A DNA stretch of 64,000 bases from Cafeteria roenbergensis (taxonomy: Eukaryota > Sar > Bigyra > Bicosoecida > Cafeteriaceae): the NCBI GenBank assembly GCA_008330645.1, contig VLTN01000034.1:124001-188000 (forward strand), written 5' to 3'. The stretch's first letter is position 1. The number at the start of each line of letters is the position of its first letter. A program made the position numbers and the translations under genes. Below are positions 46,501 to 58,407 of the stretch, one piece after another. The notes under the pieces are model-generated. The model did not search any database. It saw only the letters and a list, made by a program, of their open reading frames with translations, and was not told the origin of the DNA.

Positions 46501-49500
46501 TGGGGCCGATCGCGCCCATGGGAGAGTCGGCGCTGGCGTCCTTGGTGGCGGGAGCTTCCCGAACTGCTGGCTTCGCTGGCCTGCCGGCGCCCACGGCGCT
46601 GGCTCCCCTCCAGGGCATCGCCCCCTGGACAGCCGCCGGCGCGTCCCAGGATCCCTTTGCGCGGTCGGCCGCGTCGCCCCCGTTGATGCTGTCGATGACG
46701 TTGCCGGCCTCTCCCGCCTCCAGCGACGCATCGGACGCGCGAGAGCCCCCGTCAGGCCGCCCGCGCCGGATCTCGGTCATGTCCGTCTCAGCCCCGCTCG
46801 CCGACCGCCGCAGCCCCTGCGGCGAGTGCGGAAGGGACATGCCGCCGCCGCCGTCCGTTTCGCCGCCTCTGCTCGCGGAGCCCGCGCGGGAGTCACCCTG
46901 CCGCTGGCCGAAACGGCGCCGCCCCGGCCCCGCTGGCTGGCTGTCGTGATCGCTCGCGGTCGTGTGCCTGTCCCGCTGCAGAGCCCTGCTGTGCCGAAGC
47001 GCGCCCTTCGGCCTTGCCGCCTCCTGGGCAGGGCCGCCGCTGGCGGGGCCGTTGCTGCCGCTGGCAGAAGACTGGCCGCCGGTCTGCCAGCGCGTCACTG
47101 CGCGCCACGCCGACGCGGGCCGGCGACGGGCAGACGCGGCCGCAGCAGCGCGTCGACTCGCGTCCTCCGCCCGGCCGCGCTGCACCGCCGCCTCCGTGCT
47201 GGGGTGGACGCCAAACGGCTTTCCGGGAAACATCCTGAGCCAGTGCAGTCGGTCAGCCACCGCCATGTCGAGAGCCAGGGGCAGCATATCCAGGTCCACG
47301 AGCAGCTCATAGATGTTCTGCGAAGCCATGAACTCGCTGGGCAGCCACCCGAGCAGCCTGGTGCAGGACGGCGAGGCGGACACCACCCTGGCGGTCACTG
47401 GGTCCAGCACCAGCACCGCCTCCCGCGACTCGCGGTCCGTCTCCACCAGCTGTAGCTGCAGCGACTGCAGCTGCCGGCGCTGCCGCGCTGCGTTGCAGCC
47501 CGCCGCAAAGTGTTCTCGGCTCTGCAACTCTGTCGAGCGCACGAGGAAGCCAAAGGCGATGGAGAGCATCGTCTCCCACGTGACGGCGCCGGCCAGGCTG
47601 TGGTACCCGCCCGGGCTATCCAGCCCGTGAAGCGTGAACCCCGCGATGAGCTTGATCGGCAAGTCCAGAATGAGGAATCGCAGGTACGACGCCGAGTCGA
47701 GCGGCACCACCACCAGCGCGAAGAGCTTGGTCGTCATGGCCGCGATGCCGGCATCGCGCGCCCCCAGCCAGCCAGTCGAGCCGTCAGCGAGCGCCGCGTT
47801 GCGCCAAGCGTAGATGGCAACCGCCATCAGCACCCAGAGGAAGATGCCGGCTCTGCCGTGCGTCACCCAGCCGCGCAGCACGGACGCGCTTCGGCCCCAC
47901 GACGGCAGGGCGGGCTGCGCAGAGTGCGGCACGCGGGCCCCGAGAGGCGAGTTGAATCCGACAAACCCCAGCGCCTGAGACCACGTCACAGCCTCGGACT
48001 GAGTGGAGGCCACACTGGCGCAGAAGCGGGCAGCGCCGTGGCACACCGCCCGGCAGCACGCCCCTGGGGTGCCGGCAGGCAGGCCCATGTTCCCCGGGGC
48101 CACGAGGCGCTCCCACACGCCACGCGGGGGGCGCATCGCCTGCTCGGCGGCGAGGCGGGGCGACGCTGCCAGCGCGGCCAGTCTGGCGAGGTGCGCATCG
48201 ACGTCCTCATTGGCCGGGTGCCTGCCGACCAGCCCGGCCTGCCTCGAGCCATGCGGCCACCGCCCTGCGCCACCCGCGACAGGGCGCCCTCCTGCTTGCA
48301 ACGTGCCACCCCAACCGGCTGCGGCGCTCTCGGCCTCCGCGCCGGGCGAGGCGCTCTCCTCCGGCGAGCACTGCAGCGCCAGGGAGGCGCAGCACGTGCA
48401 GAGCCAAGCAATGGCGGAGCGCCGCAGAGGCGGGGCGGCCAACGGGTGGCACGGCCTGCAGCACCCGGGCGAGTCTAGCAAGAGGCCTTGTTCCATGGAG
48501 GGGTCGTCCAGGCTGGTGGCCGACCCGCCGGACGGGAGCGCGTCCAGCGGGCGAGAGCGGTCCGCGAAGAGGCGCCGGGCCGCACCCACAGGAAAGACGA
48601 CGACGATGGACACGAGCCACGCGGCCAGGTCCAGCACCAACACCAGCAGCGGCGCTGCCACGACGGGCAGCCATGCCACGGGCGGGTACCGCCACACCTG
48701 CAGCGACTGGTCGGATGCCACTCGAGCGCACGGCCAGCAGCACCACTGGCAGAGCCGCGGAAGCGCCCCGCTGTGGCGGCAGCAGCAGAGCCGTCGGCAG
48801 CCCAGCGCGTCACAGTACGACGCAACCGCGCGGCGGCAGGCTCCCACGAAGGCCCACTGCGGGACCCAGGCGCCCTGGGCGCGGCAGGGCGGGCTCACGG
48901 CGCGGTTGGCGCGGCGCTTGGCAGCGGCCTCGGCAAGGGCGCCATCAGGGGTGGCCGACTCGCTGCCTTCCACGACTGGCTGCGGGTCGCTGGACTGCAG
49001 GCCGTGCTCTCGGCTGGGGGCGCCGCTGTCGTGGGAGGCAGCTGGGGAGTCGGGCTGGGACTGGGGCTGGGGCTGGGGCTGGGGCTGGGGCTGGGGCTGC
49101 CCTGCGCGCCGCAGCGGGTCTGGCGAGGAGACGGAGTGGCGACTGCCCGCTGCCGGGTACGACTGCTTGCCAACCACGCGCGCCACGACCATGACGGCCA
49201 CGCCCTGGCTGCCCTCCCCGATGACGCCAGCAGACTTGGATGCCCGAATGGCCCGGGAGCTTGCAGAGCCGCTTTCCCCGCCGGTACCGGCGTCAGTGGC
49301 CCCCCTCCCGAGACTGCGGTCGGCAGCCCCTCTGCCTGGCGCGCGGACCTCGGGGCAGGCAAGCACGGGGACGGTGCGCCCCCTCGCAGTTTCCGTGTGG
49401 AACGCGGCTGAGGTCATTCCCAGCAGCGAGGCGTCCGGCCGGGCAAAGGGCGCGGCCAGCCGAGCTCTTCCGGAGTGGCGGCTGGCCAGGTCTGATGCGC

Positions 49501-51159
49501 CCAGGTCCCGGACGCGCCGGCCCGCCCTTCCGAAGCTGCTGGCGGGCGAGCCGCCCCGCCCCGCATCGGAGCTTCTTGCGTCGCCCGCCACACTGAGCCG
49601 GTCCTCGTTCGGGCGCCGGCGCGCGCTGCTCAGCGCAGACGCGCCGGCAAGGTCGACGGTTGCCGACCCGGGGGTGAGGGGCGCTCCCCCGCCTCGCGCG
49701 CTTGGGCGCCAGTGGTCGTCGTGCTCGCCCCCCCACTCGCCTCCTACGCCCGAACGCTCCAGCGCGAAGTCGATGTCCCAGAGCGGGGACTCCCCGAGGA
49801 AGTTGTCGGATGCGCCGTCGGACATGGTGCCGCCGCCGTGCCAGCCTGGCTCTGCCGCAAACTCCCTTCGGGGGCTGCCCATCGTCCGCGACGTCGGGGC
49901 CGCGGACAGAGTGCCCATTGTGCTTGCCACGCGGCGCGCGGGCCGGGGGCAGCAGCAGGCGCAGCGTATCAGCCTCGCAGCCGTGCAGCGCTCGTGCCCC
50001 GGCGGCGATGCGAGGGAGGACTCTGGCTCCCACTCTGCTTCCTCTCGGGACGGCAGGCCCGCGACCAGCAGCGGGTGCCCCCCTCCCCTTTTCCGTCTCC
50101 GGGACGCCGGTGGCGCCTTTCCCGGCTGGATCAAGTGGTCGCCAGACTGCCAGTCCTCGCCAGGCATTCCTCGGTGCGACCGAGCAGTTCGCGCGGTGGT
50201 TCTGAACGTCCGCCCCGATTCCGGCGTGGCTGGCCTCTTGCCATCCGCACGGACAAGAGGACGCGAGGCGCCCACCTTTGGCGCCCACTCGCGGCGAAAC
50301 ACGTCCCTCGCCACGGTCTCGCCGTCTGCGGCTCGTTTCATCGCTCTCCTCATGCCTGCCGCCCTGTCAACAGTCTCGAAGCGGGCAGACCCGAGGGGGT
50401 GGGCGCATGCGCCCGCGCAAACGCTCAGGCACGCAAGGGCGACCGCAAGCGCGAGAATCAGCACGGATGCCGAGTAATGCCAGTCGTGGGAGACGTAGGG
50501 AATGTCGGCCCAGCTGTTTGCGGCGTCCAGGCTGAACACGAGCAGCATGGCGCAGATTGTGGACGCCATTCCGCACATTGTGCGAGGCTTGCGGGTTGCT
50601 GCGACGAGCGAGGCGAATCGACGGGCGAGGCACACTTTGGTCGAGCAGCAAGGCGTCGACGGACCGTCGCAAAGGGCGTTACACAAGTTGCTTCGCCGCG
50701 CAGGTGCCCGCGGCGCTGCCGAGCGCACCCGCCTGCCCCCCGCGCCCCGCGCGGGAGCCACCCGCGGCCGGCCACGGCTGGGCGCTCGCGCGCGCGCGCC
50801 GGAGCCCGGCGGCCGTGGGGGGCCGGGACAATCGCGGGCGACGCGCAGTGCCGAGCGATTCGTCGGTGGGAAGGGCGGCAGCCGCCAGGGCGCTGGCCAC
50901 GGCCGCGCGGCACGCAGGCCGGCAGGCGCCCCGGCCCGCGCGAGCACTCACTGGACGTGGCGTTCATGAACGCCTCCTCGGTCTCGCGGAACCGGAAGGT
51001 GGGCACGCAGAGGCAAACTCGCAGGGCGAGAGCGTCGCCAACAATGACCCCCCGCGTCAGCCGGCAGCAGCCGCCCAGACTGCAGGCCGCTCCCGCAGAG
51101 GTGACCCCCGTGGCCAGGAGCGCCGCGTTGGCCGGCAGCGTCTGGGGCAAGGCCCTCAT
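43586..51159 (-). CDS. Large multi-pass membrane protein with PAS domain(s)
   Basis: Exon 1 51159-50952, intron 50951-50599 (GTGAGT...GTCGCAG), exon 2 50598-43586; 2,406 residues. Hydrophobic segments occur near the N-terminus (ASVLILALAVALACLSVCAG), near 705-740 (VAWLPVVAAPLLVLVLDLAA) and at about 985-1,080 (GIFLWVLMAVAIYAW, FALVVVPLDSASYLRFLIL). Immediately after them comes a PAS-like start, EAVLVLDPVTARVVSASPSC with LLGWLPSEF (about 1,130). Far downstream (about 2,040) is SVWRMRCRDGTAAWVRIHK, like the second half of a PAS domain. About 780 residues of Ser/Gly/Arg-rich disordered sequence lie between them. A coiled coil follows (about 2,075-2,130). The last 95 residues (PVVAVVLGLGADEATVAATL) may be an alpha/beta fold. 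Likely a sensory membrane protein; ligand unknown. The N-terminus is uncertain: another in-frame ATG lies at 51438. Confidence 0.65.
49063..49098. repeat. GGGGCT hexanucleotide repeat in the PAS membrane protein
   Basis: Six perfect GGGGCT units, read on the minus strand as alternating Gln-Pro. It is in frame and lies in a disordered linker. Confidence 0.9.
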
Positions 51160-51910
51160 GGAACCCGCCCTCGGACCGCGCCCGGCCTCGGTGGTGGTTC
51201 GCCCGGCCTCTGTCTCCGGCTGCACGCTTGACTGGCAGTCGGACGCCCGGCTGTTCGCCCAGTGTCCCGGAGGGCTGCCGCCCGGCCGCAAAGCCCCTGA
51301 CCCGCGGCGCCGCCGTCGCTGCGCCTGCTTGCGGGGCGGCTCGAGCCGAGGGCGAGTGCAGGCAACCGCCCACAGCTGCGGTCGCCGCGATTCGTCGACC
51401 TGCACCCGGCAGAGACGAGGGGGGGTCCCCCGCACCATGTGACCACCGCCCCGGCCAACGGGTTGCTCTCTTCGCCAGCGCTTGGCCGCCGCGCAGGCCT
51501 GCTCCGCAACCTGGATCTGCCGCGGAGCCTCGCGAGCGCAGGCAGGGCGCAGCCGAGTCGCGAGAGGCAGGCGAGAGCCGAAGCGCAAGCCACGCCCTGG
51601 CGCCACGGCGAGTCAGCAATCGCTGCTGGACCGGCAACGACGACGTCAGCGCAGGCCGCGCAAGGCACGGCCGCGTGAGCAGGCCCCCGGGGCGCCCCTG
51701 CTGTGCTTTCGGGCGCGCGCGTGGCGTTTGGCGAGTGAGGGACGCACGGAGGGGGCGTTGCGGCGTGTCGCGGAGCGCTCCGATTGCGAAAGGAACGCGC
51801 ATCTCTCGCTCTTGGCTCGAACGCCTCCCCACGGGTGCCCCGGCGCCTTCAAGGGAACGCGACCGGCGCCTCTCAACGCCAAACACACCACCCGTAGATC
51901 GCATGCGTGC
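51160..51910. other. Intergenic region, Sec31 3' end to PAS gene start
   Basis: 751 bp between two minus-strand genes. It holds the Sec31 3' UTR and the promoter and leader of the PAS protein, and may include coding sequence upstream of 51159, since that frame stays open to about 51606 with an ATG at 51438. Codon use there is unlike the confirmed exons. No other signal is seen. Confidence 0.4.
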
Positions 51911-54900
51911 CTAGCCGCGGCTTGCGTCCTCCATCTTCCGCTTGGCGGCCGTCAGGAAGTGCTTGGTTGTCTTGAGGAAATCGCGCAGGCTGCTCCAGTC
52001 CGTGGCAACGAGCGCCGCCTGTGCCTGCAGCGCCCCGCCGAAGTCGTACTTGCCAACTGCCGCCGCCAGCTCTCCAATCTGCCTGTCTGCCGAATCGCTA
52101 ACCTTGCCTCCACGGATCGCTTCGTCGAGAAGGTCGGCAGCCCGAGCGCCCTCGCGAGCCTGCTTCTTCTGCACCTCGCCCGAGGCCGCTTGCTCAAGCA
52201 TGGACGCCACGTTGCGCAACGAGTCCATGTACCCCTGCTGCTCTGCAGTGGGCTCGATCACGGCAGCAGGCGGGGCGGGAGCGGCTGCGGCTGCCTCGGT
52301 CGGGTAGTGCGGCGACGCGGACACAGCGGCAGGGTTGAACAGACTCGAGGCCGGCTGACCGTGGGGCGCGGCAGGCGCAGCAAAGCCCGATCCGGGCATG
52401 CCAGCGACCGGCATCGGAGCCGGGGCGGGGGCTGGCGCGTAGGGAGCGCTCATGCCGCCCATGTGCGAGCTCGAGGTGGTGTTGCCGAACTGGCTCGAGA
52501 GCGAGGCATCGCCCACCGACGTCTTGAAGCCGTCGCTGGAGATGATGCTCGCGGGCATGGCCGGCCCCCGGCCGCGGCGTGAGCCTCGCGCGGGCCGCGC
52601 GACGGCGGGCGCGGCCACGGGCGCAGCAGGCTGGTGGGCGGGCGCTGCCGCCACTGCCGCCGGAGCTTGGCCCTGGGCCGTCGCCACGTGACCCGGGTGC
52701 ACCGGCTGGGCAACGGGATCCAAGTTCTGGGGGGTGGCTAGGTGGGCAGGGGGGCGGTAGCCCGGGCGACGCGACCGGGTCGTGTGCGTCGGGGCTGGGG
52801 CAGCTGCCGGCTGGGGCGCGGGCGCGGGGGCCGGCGCGAAGCCTGTCGGCGCCGCGCCGGGGAGCCCTGCGGGCTGGGCGACAGGCAGCGAGGGCGCAGT
52901 GTGCTGCATCCGGCTCTGGCGATCGCGGCGCGTCGTGCGGCCGTGCCTGGCGCCGCCGGAGACGGAGGGCACGGCGGCCGGCTGTTGCGGCTGCGGCTGA
53001 GGCTGTGCCGGCTGGAAGCTGCCGTACCCTGCCTGCTCGGGCGCTGGTGCCGGCGCCGGCACGGCCGAGGGTGCCGGCGCCGGCGCAGCGGATCCAAAGG
53101 CTCCCCCGGCCGCGCGCGCCACGGGTGCCCCGGTGTGGTGCTGGGCGCCGGGGAAGATGCTGGCGGCCGCAGCGGCGGCAGACTGGGCGTGGGTCGGGGG
53201 GTCGGCGGCGTACGCCCCGGCTGCGCCGGAGGCGCCTGAGGCCTCGCCGAACTGGGACGCCGAGGCTGGCGCAGACACGTCCATCGCAGTTGCGATGCGG
53301 CTGCGGAGCAGGGCGCCGACGTCCTGGGCCCCGGAAAGGCCTGGCGTGGGGGAGAGGATGCGGTCGGCAAAGCGCGAGGCGGCCTCCAGCTCGCCGGCCT
53401 GCGCAAGCGATTCCGCGTAAGTGGCGAGAAGCGCGGCCTCGGGCTGCGAGCCCATGCCCGCGGCGACGGAGGGAGGGGCTCCGGGCCCGAGAGGGCCGAG
53501 CGATCCCTGGCCGGCAGCTGCGGCGGCCACTGCGCGGGCGTCCTCCTCGCTGGCGCCGTCGGAGCGCTGCACAGCGCGGCGCAGGACGCAGGCCTTGGCA
53601 ACGACTCCGCGGAGCGCTGCCGCGCGACCCTGGCGCTCCGCCACTGCGGCCGCTGCCTGCGCCCACGCCGCCACGGCCTTCTGGGCCCGGAGCGCGCAGA
53701 CGTAGCAGAGGGTGGCGGCGGGCTGCAGCTCCTCCCCGCCCTCGTTGAAGAGGCGGTCGCCGAGGCCCTCGCAGAGGTCCCCCATCTCGTGAGGCTGCGC
53801 GTACGTGCAAGCGAGCGCCAAGGCGTCGCGCCAGTCCTCCAGCGGCGTCTCCCTCACCAGGCGGGGCAGGTCCACGGCGATGATGGCCGAGGTTGCGGCG
53901 AAGAAGTCGTCCTTCGTCCCCGGTGCGCCGGGCGCCTTCCCGGACGCGCCCTGGGAGCGCCAGCGCAGGTACCACTCGACAGTGCGGTCCCACAGGGAGC
54001 CTTCGCCGTCCTCGGCGCCGCCCCCGCAGGTGGAGAGCAGGAGCGCGTCGGCAGGGCGGCCGAGCCAGAGGAGGAGGCGGACGGCGCTCTCGAATGCGCC
54101 GGAGAGGATGGCCTGGTGCAGCAGGGCGCGCGCGGCCTCGCGCTCCCGAGCGGTGGCGGCGTGGCAGGGGGCGGGGGGCTCCGAGGGGGCCTGGCCGAGG
54201 CGGGCACCGGCAGCCGAGCTGACGATGTCGCGGATGTCCGAGGGAGACAGCCTGGGGGCGGGAGCGTCGCCCGCGGCGCGAGAGCCAGGCGCTGCGCCTC
54301 CTGGCCCGGCGGAACCCGCGGTCGGGGACTGACCGCCCGCCTTCGTTGCCGACGACGAGGCAGCGGGCGCTGCCTTGGACGGGGAGGGGGCGGACGCTGC
54401 GCGGCCGTTGGGGGCTGCAGGCGGGCCAGAGAGGGAGCCGAACAGGTCCGACGCGCTGCCGCCGCCCGCTGGGCCGCCGAAGAGGGCAGCCGCCGTGGCA
54501 GCAGCGTCTGTGACGGTTGGCAGGGCGGTGGGGGACGAGCTAGCAAAGTGGTCGGCAGCAGAGCCAGCGCCCTCGGCGGCAGCTGCCGAGCCAGGCTCCT
54601 CCTTCGGCTGCTCCGCGCCACCGGCCTCGTGGTCGTCTGGCCCATCGCCGGGCAGGGACACGGCGGCTCTGCCAGTCGTCCCCTTGCCGGTGAGGGTCGC
54701 GGCGAAGGACGTGACTGAGGAGGCATCGTGGCCGAGGCGGCGCAGCGTGGTTGAGCGCGGGTCCTCGCTGAACTGGGCTGCGAGCATGCGCCACTGCTCC
54801 GCGTCGGCCTTGGCGGCGGCGGCCTCCTCGCCCGAAGGAGACGCGGCCTCTGCCTCGTCGGCGCGGTCCTCGCACCACTGGCGCAGGCCTTCGTCGTCGA

Positions 54901-56799
54901 GGGCGAGGGCGGCCTCGAGCTCTGCTGCGGCGCTCACCAGCGCGCGGGCCTCAGCGCCAGCCGGCGCTGACTCGATGGTGGCAGCGCGGCTGCCGGCCCC
55001 GCCAACGCGAGCCAGCCGGCCGCCGAAGCCCCACTTTGCCGACGCTGGGCGGGCGAGCCAGGCGGGAGCCCGGCCCTCCGGGGCTGCCACGACGCTGTAG
55101 AGGTGGATGCGACGGTCGAGCGAGCAAGCCAGCACCAAGCCGGTAGCACCCTTCGTAGGCGCCCACGACACCTGGTAGCGGCGCCCGCTGCCGACGGCAC
55201 CCATGCCTCCTGCAGCAGCAGCGCCCATGCCGCCCATGCCTCCCATGCCGCCCATGCCGCCCATGCTGCCCATGCTGCCCATGCCGCCAGACATGCCGCC
55301 TGCGCCAGAGCTGGGGCCGAAGAGCGACTCCGCAGCCGAGGCGTGCTTGGCCGCGAGCGTGGTGGCCGAGGCAGGGGCTTGGGACGCTTCGAGGCCCATG
55401 CCGCCCATGGCGGAGGGGTCGGCCGGCGCCGGCGCGATCTCGGCGCAGGGGACGAAGCGCATGAGATCCCAGAGGAGGGTCCGGTTGTCCTTGCCGCAGG
55501 ACAGCAGCAGGGTGGGGTCGGTGGGGCACCAGCTGAGGTCCAGCACGCCGCGGGTGTGGCCGGAGAGCTCCGCGATGGGCGTGGTGGTGGAGGAGCGCAG
55601 GTTCCAGACGCGCACCACGGGGCGGGCGTCGTCGTCGGTTGCCGTGACGAGCACGAGGCCGTCGTCCGGCTTCCAGGCGATGGCAGAGACGGGGTTGCGA
55701 ACCGGGTCTCGCAGCTGGGTCCAGGGCTTGTTCTGCTTCAGGTCCCAGACGGTGACCACGCCGTCCGCAGCTGAAGTGGCGAGAATGTGCACCACCGCAG
55801 TGTTCCATGCAAGGCTGGTGAGCTCGGCGCCGCCCTTGCCCGCGGCGGACAGCACTGCGACGCTCGGCGTGGAGGTGTTGGCGAGGTTCACGATGCAAAC
55901 CTGGCCGTCGGCTCCCGCAGTGGCTAGGAGGTGCTTCGAGGCCCCGTGCGGGTTGAACTGCACGGCGCGAACCGCGCCCTGGTGCCGCTTGATGCGAGCA
56001 AGCACCGCTTTGTCGCCCGCCCCTTTCATGAGCGCGCGCGCGTTCCACACGAGCACGGAGCCGTCCGCCATGCCGCCAGCCACCAGGCCATCGGGGCACG
56101 CAGCCGTTGCCTGGCCCCATGCCAGCGCGGTGAAGCGCGACCTGCGAGGGCGCAACGGGAGCCGGGGTCGCAGCTCAGCCGTAGTCAGCGGGACCAGTGC
56201 GCCTGCCGCGCGCGCGCAGGCTCCTGCCACAGCGAGCAACCCCCGCGCTGCCCCTCTCCTGGGGCTGGCGCGCGGGGGGCTCGGGCCGCTGGCAAGGGCG
56301 GCGCGCGGGGAGGCTGGGGAGGGGAGCGCGGGGCGGCCCGAGGAGCAGCATGGCAGCTCTGGCGGCCCGCGTGCCGAAATCAACAACTCTTTTTGCCGGC
56401 TGCTCCCCCGCTGCAAGGCGCCCTATAGGGCGGCAGCTGCTCCCCCGACGACGCGAGTGGACGCGTTTTCGCTCAGCAGGCGATGCAGCGGGCCAGATGT
56501 GCGGCGGGGCCGAGCGCGCGCGCGTCCACGTGGGGCGCTGGCTGCGCGATGCGCTCGAGGCCGGCGGATCTGGCGGTCCCGGGGGTGGCTCACGTGGTCT
56601 TGACCCGGCCGAGAACCTGCGCCGCGTGCGACTGGTCGCCCGTGTCGAAGCGGTAGATGGTGAGCTCCCCGCCATAGTCCTCAAAACCGCCGCCACCGCC
56701 CTCCTTGGTGCCGCCAGCCACGACTCGGCTGAGGTGCTCGCACGGGCTCCACGCCACCGTGGCCCCGGTGTCCCGAATCTCCTTGAGGAGCCTGGCCAT
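51911..56799 (-). CDS. SEC31: Sec31, COPII outer-coat subunit
   Basis: Partner of Sec13 in the COPII cage at ER exit sites. Exon 1 56799-56594, intron 56593-56142 (GTGAGC...CTCGCAG, 452 bp), exon 2 56141-51911; 1,478 residues. The N-terminus MARLLKEIRDTGATVAWSP is the Sec31 opening, and the splice restores the first WD blade (SRFTALAWG). WD repeats follow: GLVAGGMADGSVLVWN, HLLATAGADGQVCIVNL, HILATSAADGVVTVWDLKQN, VVRVWNLRSS and LLLSCGKDNRTLLWDL. A Gly-Met repeat lies at 55223-55300. Then come an alpha-solenoid (LLLWLGRPADALLLST), a long Pro/Ala/Gln-rich region expected to bind Sec23/Sar1, and a C-terminal helical domain (FLKTTKHFLTAAKRKM). This domain order is canonical. Confidence 0.93.
55223..55300. 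repeat. SEC31: Met-Gly-Gly coding repeat in Sec31
   Basis: Nine-base CCCATGCCG-like units encode a Gly-Gly-Met / Gly-Ser-Met run in a loop of the beta-propeller. It is in frame and likely a length-variable linker. Confidence 0.75.
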
Positions 56800-57180
56800 T
56801 GGCACTGCCCCCTGCCGCTGGGGCCGTTGTGCCGCAGCCCCTGGCACGCTCCGCCCCGGGGCCGCGCGCCTCCGTCTCTGCGCCGCGGCAAACCTCGAGC
56901 GACGCCCGTCGGCTCTGCCGGGGCTCTGGGACCGCCAGCGCAGCGTGTCGTGGCGACTGAGGCTGCCGCCCCGAGCGGCGACCGCTTCGCCCCAGGCCTC
57001 CCCGCGGCAAGCAGCTGGCGCGAGTGCGTGGACATTGGGCAGGGCGCGCGGCGGGGGCGCGCGGCGGGGGCGCGCGCCGGAGCAGCTTGCGGGTTTGCGG
57101 GCAGCGGTGCGCTCGCGGCGCGTTGCGCGACGTTGCGGGCTCCTGATTGGGGGGCACATGCAGCGAGCACAAGGAACGCA
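56800..57180. other. SEC31: Intergenic region, Vti1 3' end to Sec31 start
   Basis: 381 bp between two minus-strand genes, with the Vti1 3' UTR and the Sec31 promoter and leader. One GCTCTGCC octamer lies at about 56917. No coding signal is seen. Confidence 0.4.
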
Positions 57181-58223
57181 TCACTTGTCCATGAAGAAAG
57201 CAAGGTAAATAACCACCCCGATCAGGATGACGACGAAGATGGCGAAGGCCCAGATGCAGATCTTAAAGCGCGTCTCGCGCCCCTGCATGGACCGCAGGAT
57301 GCTCTGTGCGAAGCCGACAGAGGCGCTCACCTCCTGAATCCTGCCGCGGGTGCGGTCGATCTGTGCGGACTGGCGGTGGAGCTCGTCCGCGGTGCCGGCC
57401 GCCGCGTCGTCAACCTCGGCCATGGTCGCTGCGGCGTCGCGAAGCATCGACGTGCCGGCCTTGGCGCGCCCCGTGGCATTGGCCATGCGCATGTGATGCG
57501 CCTCGGACTCGTCGCTGAGGCGCACGTGCGAGCCGTAGCTGGCCGCGCCGCGGCTGCCATGCAGGAGGGCATCGCGGTCGGTCTTGTCCTTGGCCCTGCG
57601 CACGTCGGCCTTGATGCCGTCCAGTAGCTTGCGGTAGTCCTTCACTTTGGCGCCCAGCTGCCGCCGGTTGGCCGCGGACATGCCGCGGACGCTGACCTGC
57701 ATGTCTTGAAGCTGCGGAGAGGCGGAGCGCTTCCGGAACAAGCGCGCAGAGGCTCTGTTGCAGCAGCGGCGTGCCCGGCTCGCCGCCCAGGCCGCCCCGG
57801 CGACTGCAGCGCGCACCGGGCGGACGTGACACGCGCCGTTCGCGCCCGCAGCATCCGCCGGCGGGGTGCGGTCCAGGGACGCTCACCTTGGAGTTCGCCT
57901 CGAGCACCGAGGACTCGATCGAGCGCAGCGTGGCCGCAGCATCGCCTGCGAGCCCGGGGGAGCGCGGCAGGAAGGACGCAGGCGGGGTGCGTGGCAAGAG
58001 GCGAAGCCAGTCGGGGGGGGGGGCGGCAGGGGTGACGCCCGCGCAACGGCGTGCGTGCGAGGGTGCTGGGCTCTTGGGGCTGCGCTTGGCAAGCCCTCAA
58101 CATCGCCGCGCGGCCCTCACCCGAGAACTCTCCCGCCGACACGGTCGCCACGCGGTCTTGCAGCGACTTGGCGAGCTCGGTGAAATCTCGCTCGTGCTCG
58201 GCGAAAATGGCAGTGTCCGCCAT
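57181..58223 (-). CDS. VTI1: Vti1-type Qb-SNARE
   Basis: SNARE for fusion at trans-Golgi, endosomes and vacuole. Three exons: 58223-58121, 57945-57887 and 57711-57181, with introns of 175 bp each (GTGAGG...CTCGCAG and GTGAGC...TCCGCAG); 230 residues, the usual Vti1 length. The N-terminal three-helix domain begins MADTAIFAEHERDFTELAKS. Splicing yields GDAAATLRSIESSVLEANSK then LQDMQVSVRGMSAANRRQL. The SNARE helix runs through ELHRQSAQIDRTRGRI and ILRSM, with Gln at the expected central layer, and a C-terminal anchor (FKICIWAFAIFVVILIGVVI) ends near FFMDK. ATG 58223 is the only start consistent with the family. Confidence 0.92.
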
Positions 58224-58407
58224 CTCGCCGCTCCGCTGAGTGGTGCCCCGGGGAGAGCCGCGGCGGCCGCGTGGAGCCTTGCTGCCGGCCGGGTGCAGAG
58301 CCCCGCCGCCGCTCAGGCCGCTCGTGCAAACGGCCCTCGGGCGAGCGGCCCCGCCTGCGCGGGCGCTCACTCGAGCCGGGAACGGAAGTGCTGGAGGGCG
58401 TCGCAGC
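58224..58407. promoter_or_regulatory. Short bidirectional promoter, Vti1 / KIF6-type kinesin
   Basis: Only 184 bp separate the outward-facing start codons of VTI1 and the kinesin, so both promoters and both leaders must share or abut in this space. The kinesin ATG is preceded by GTCGCAGC, resembling the CTCGCAGC before the exportin-1 ATG. No TATA box is seen. Confidence 0.55.

Noticed and set aside
48003-50477. An 824-codon plus-strand frame opposite the PAS protein
   Set aside because: Low-complexity antisense shadow with no domain or start context.
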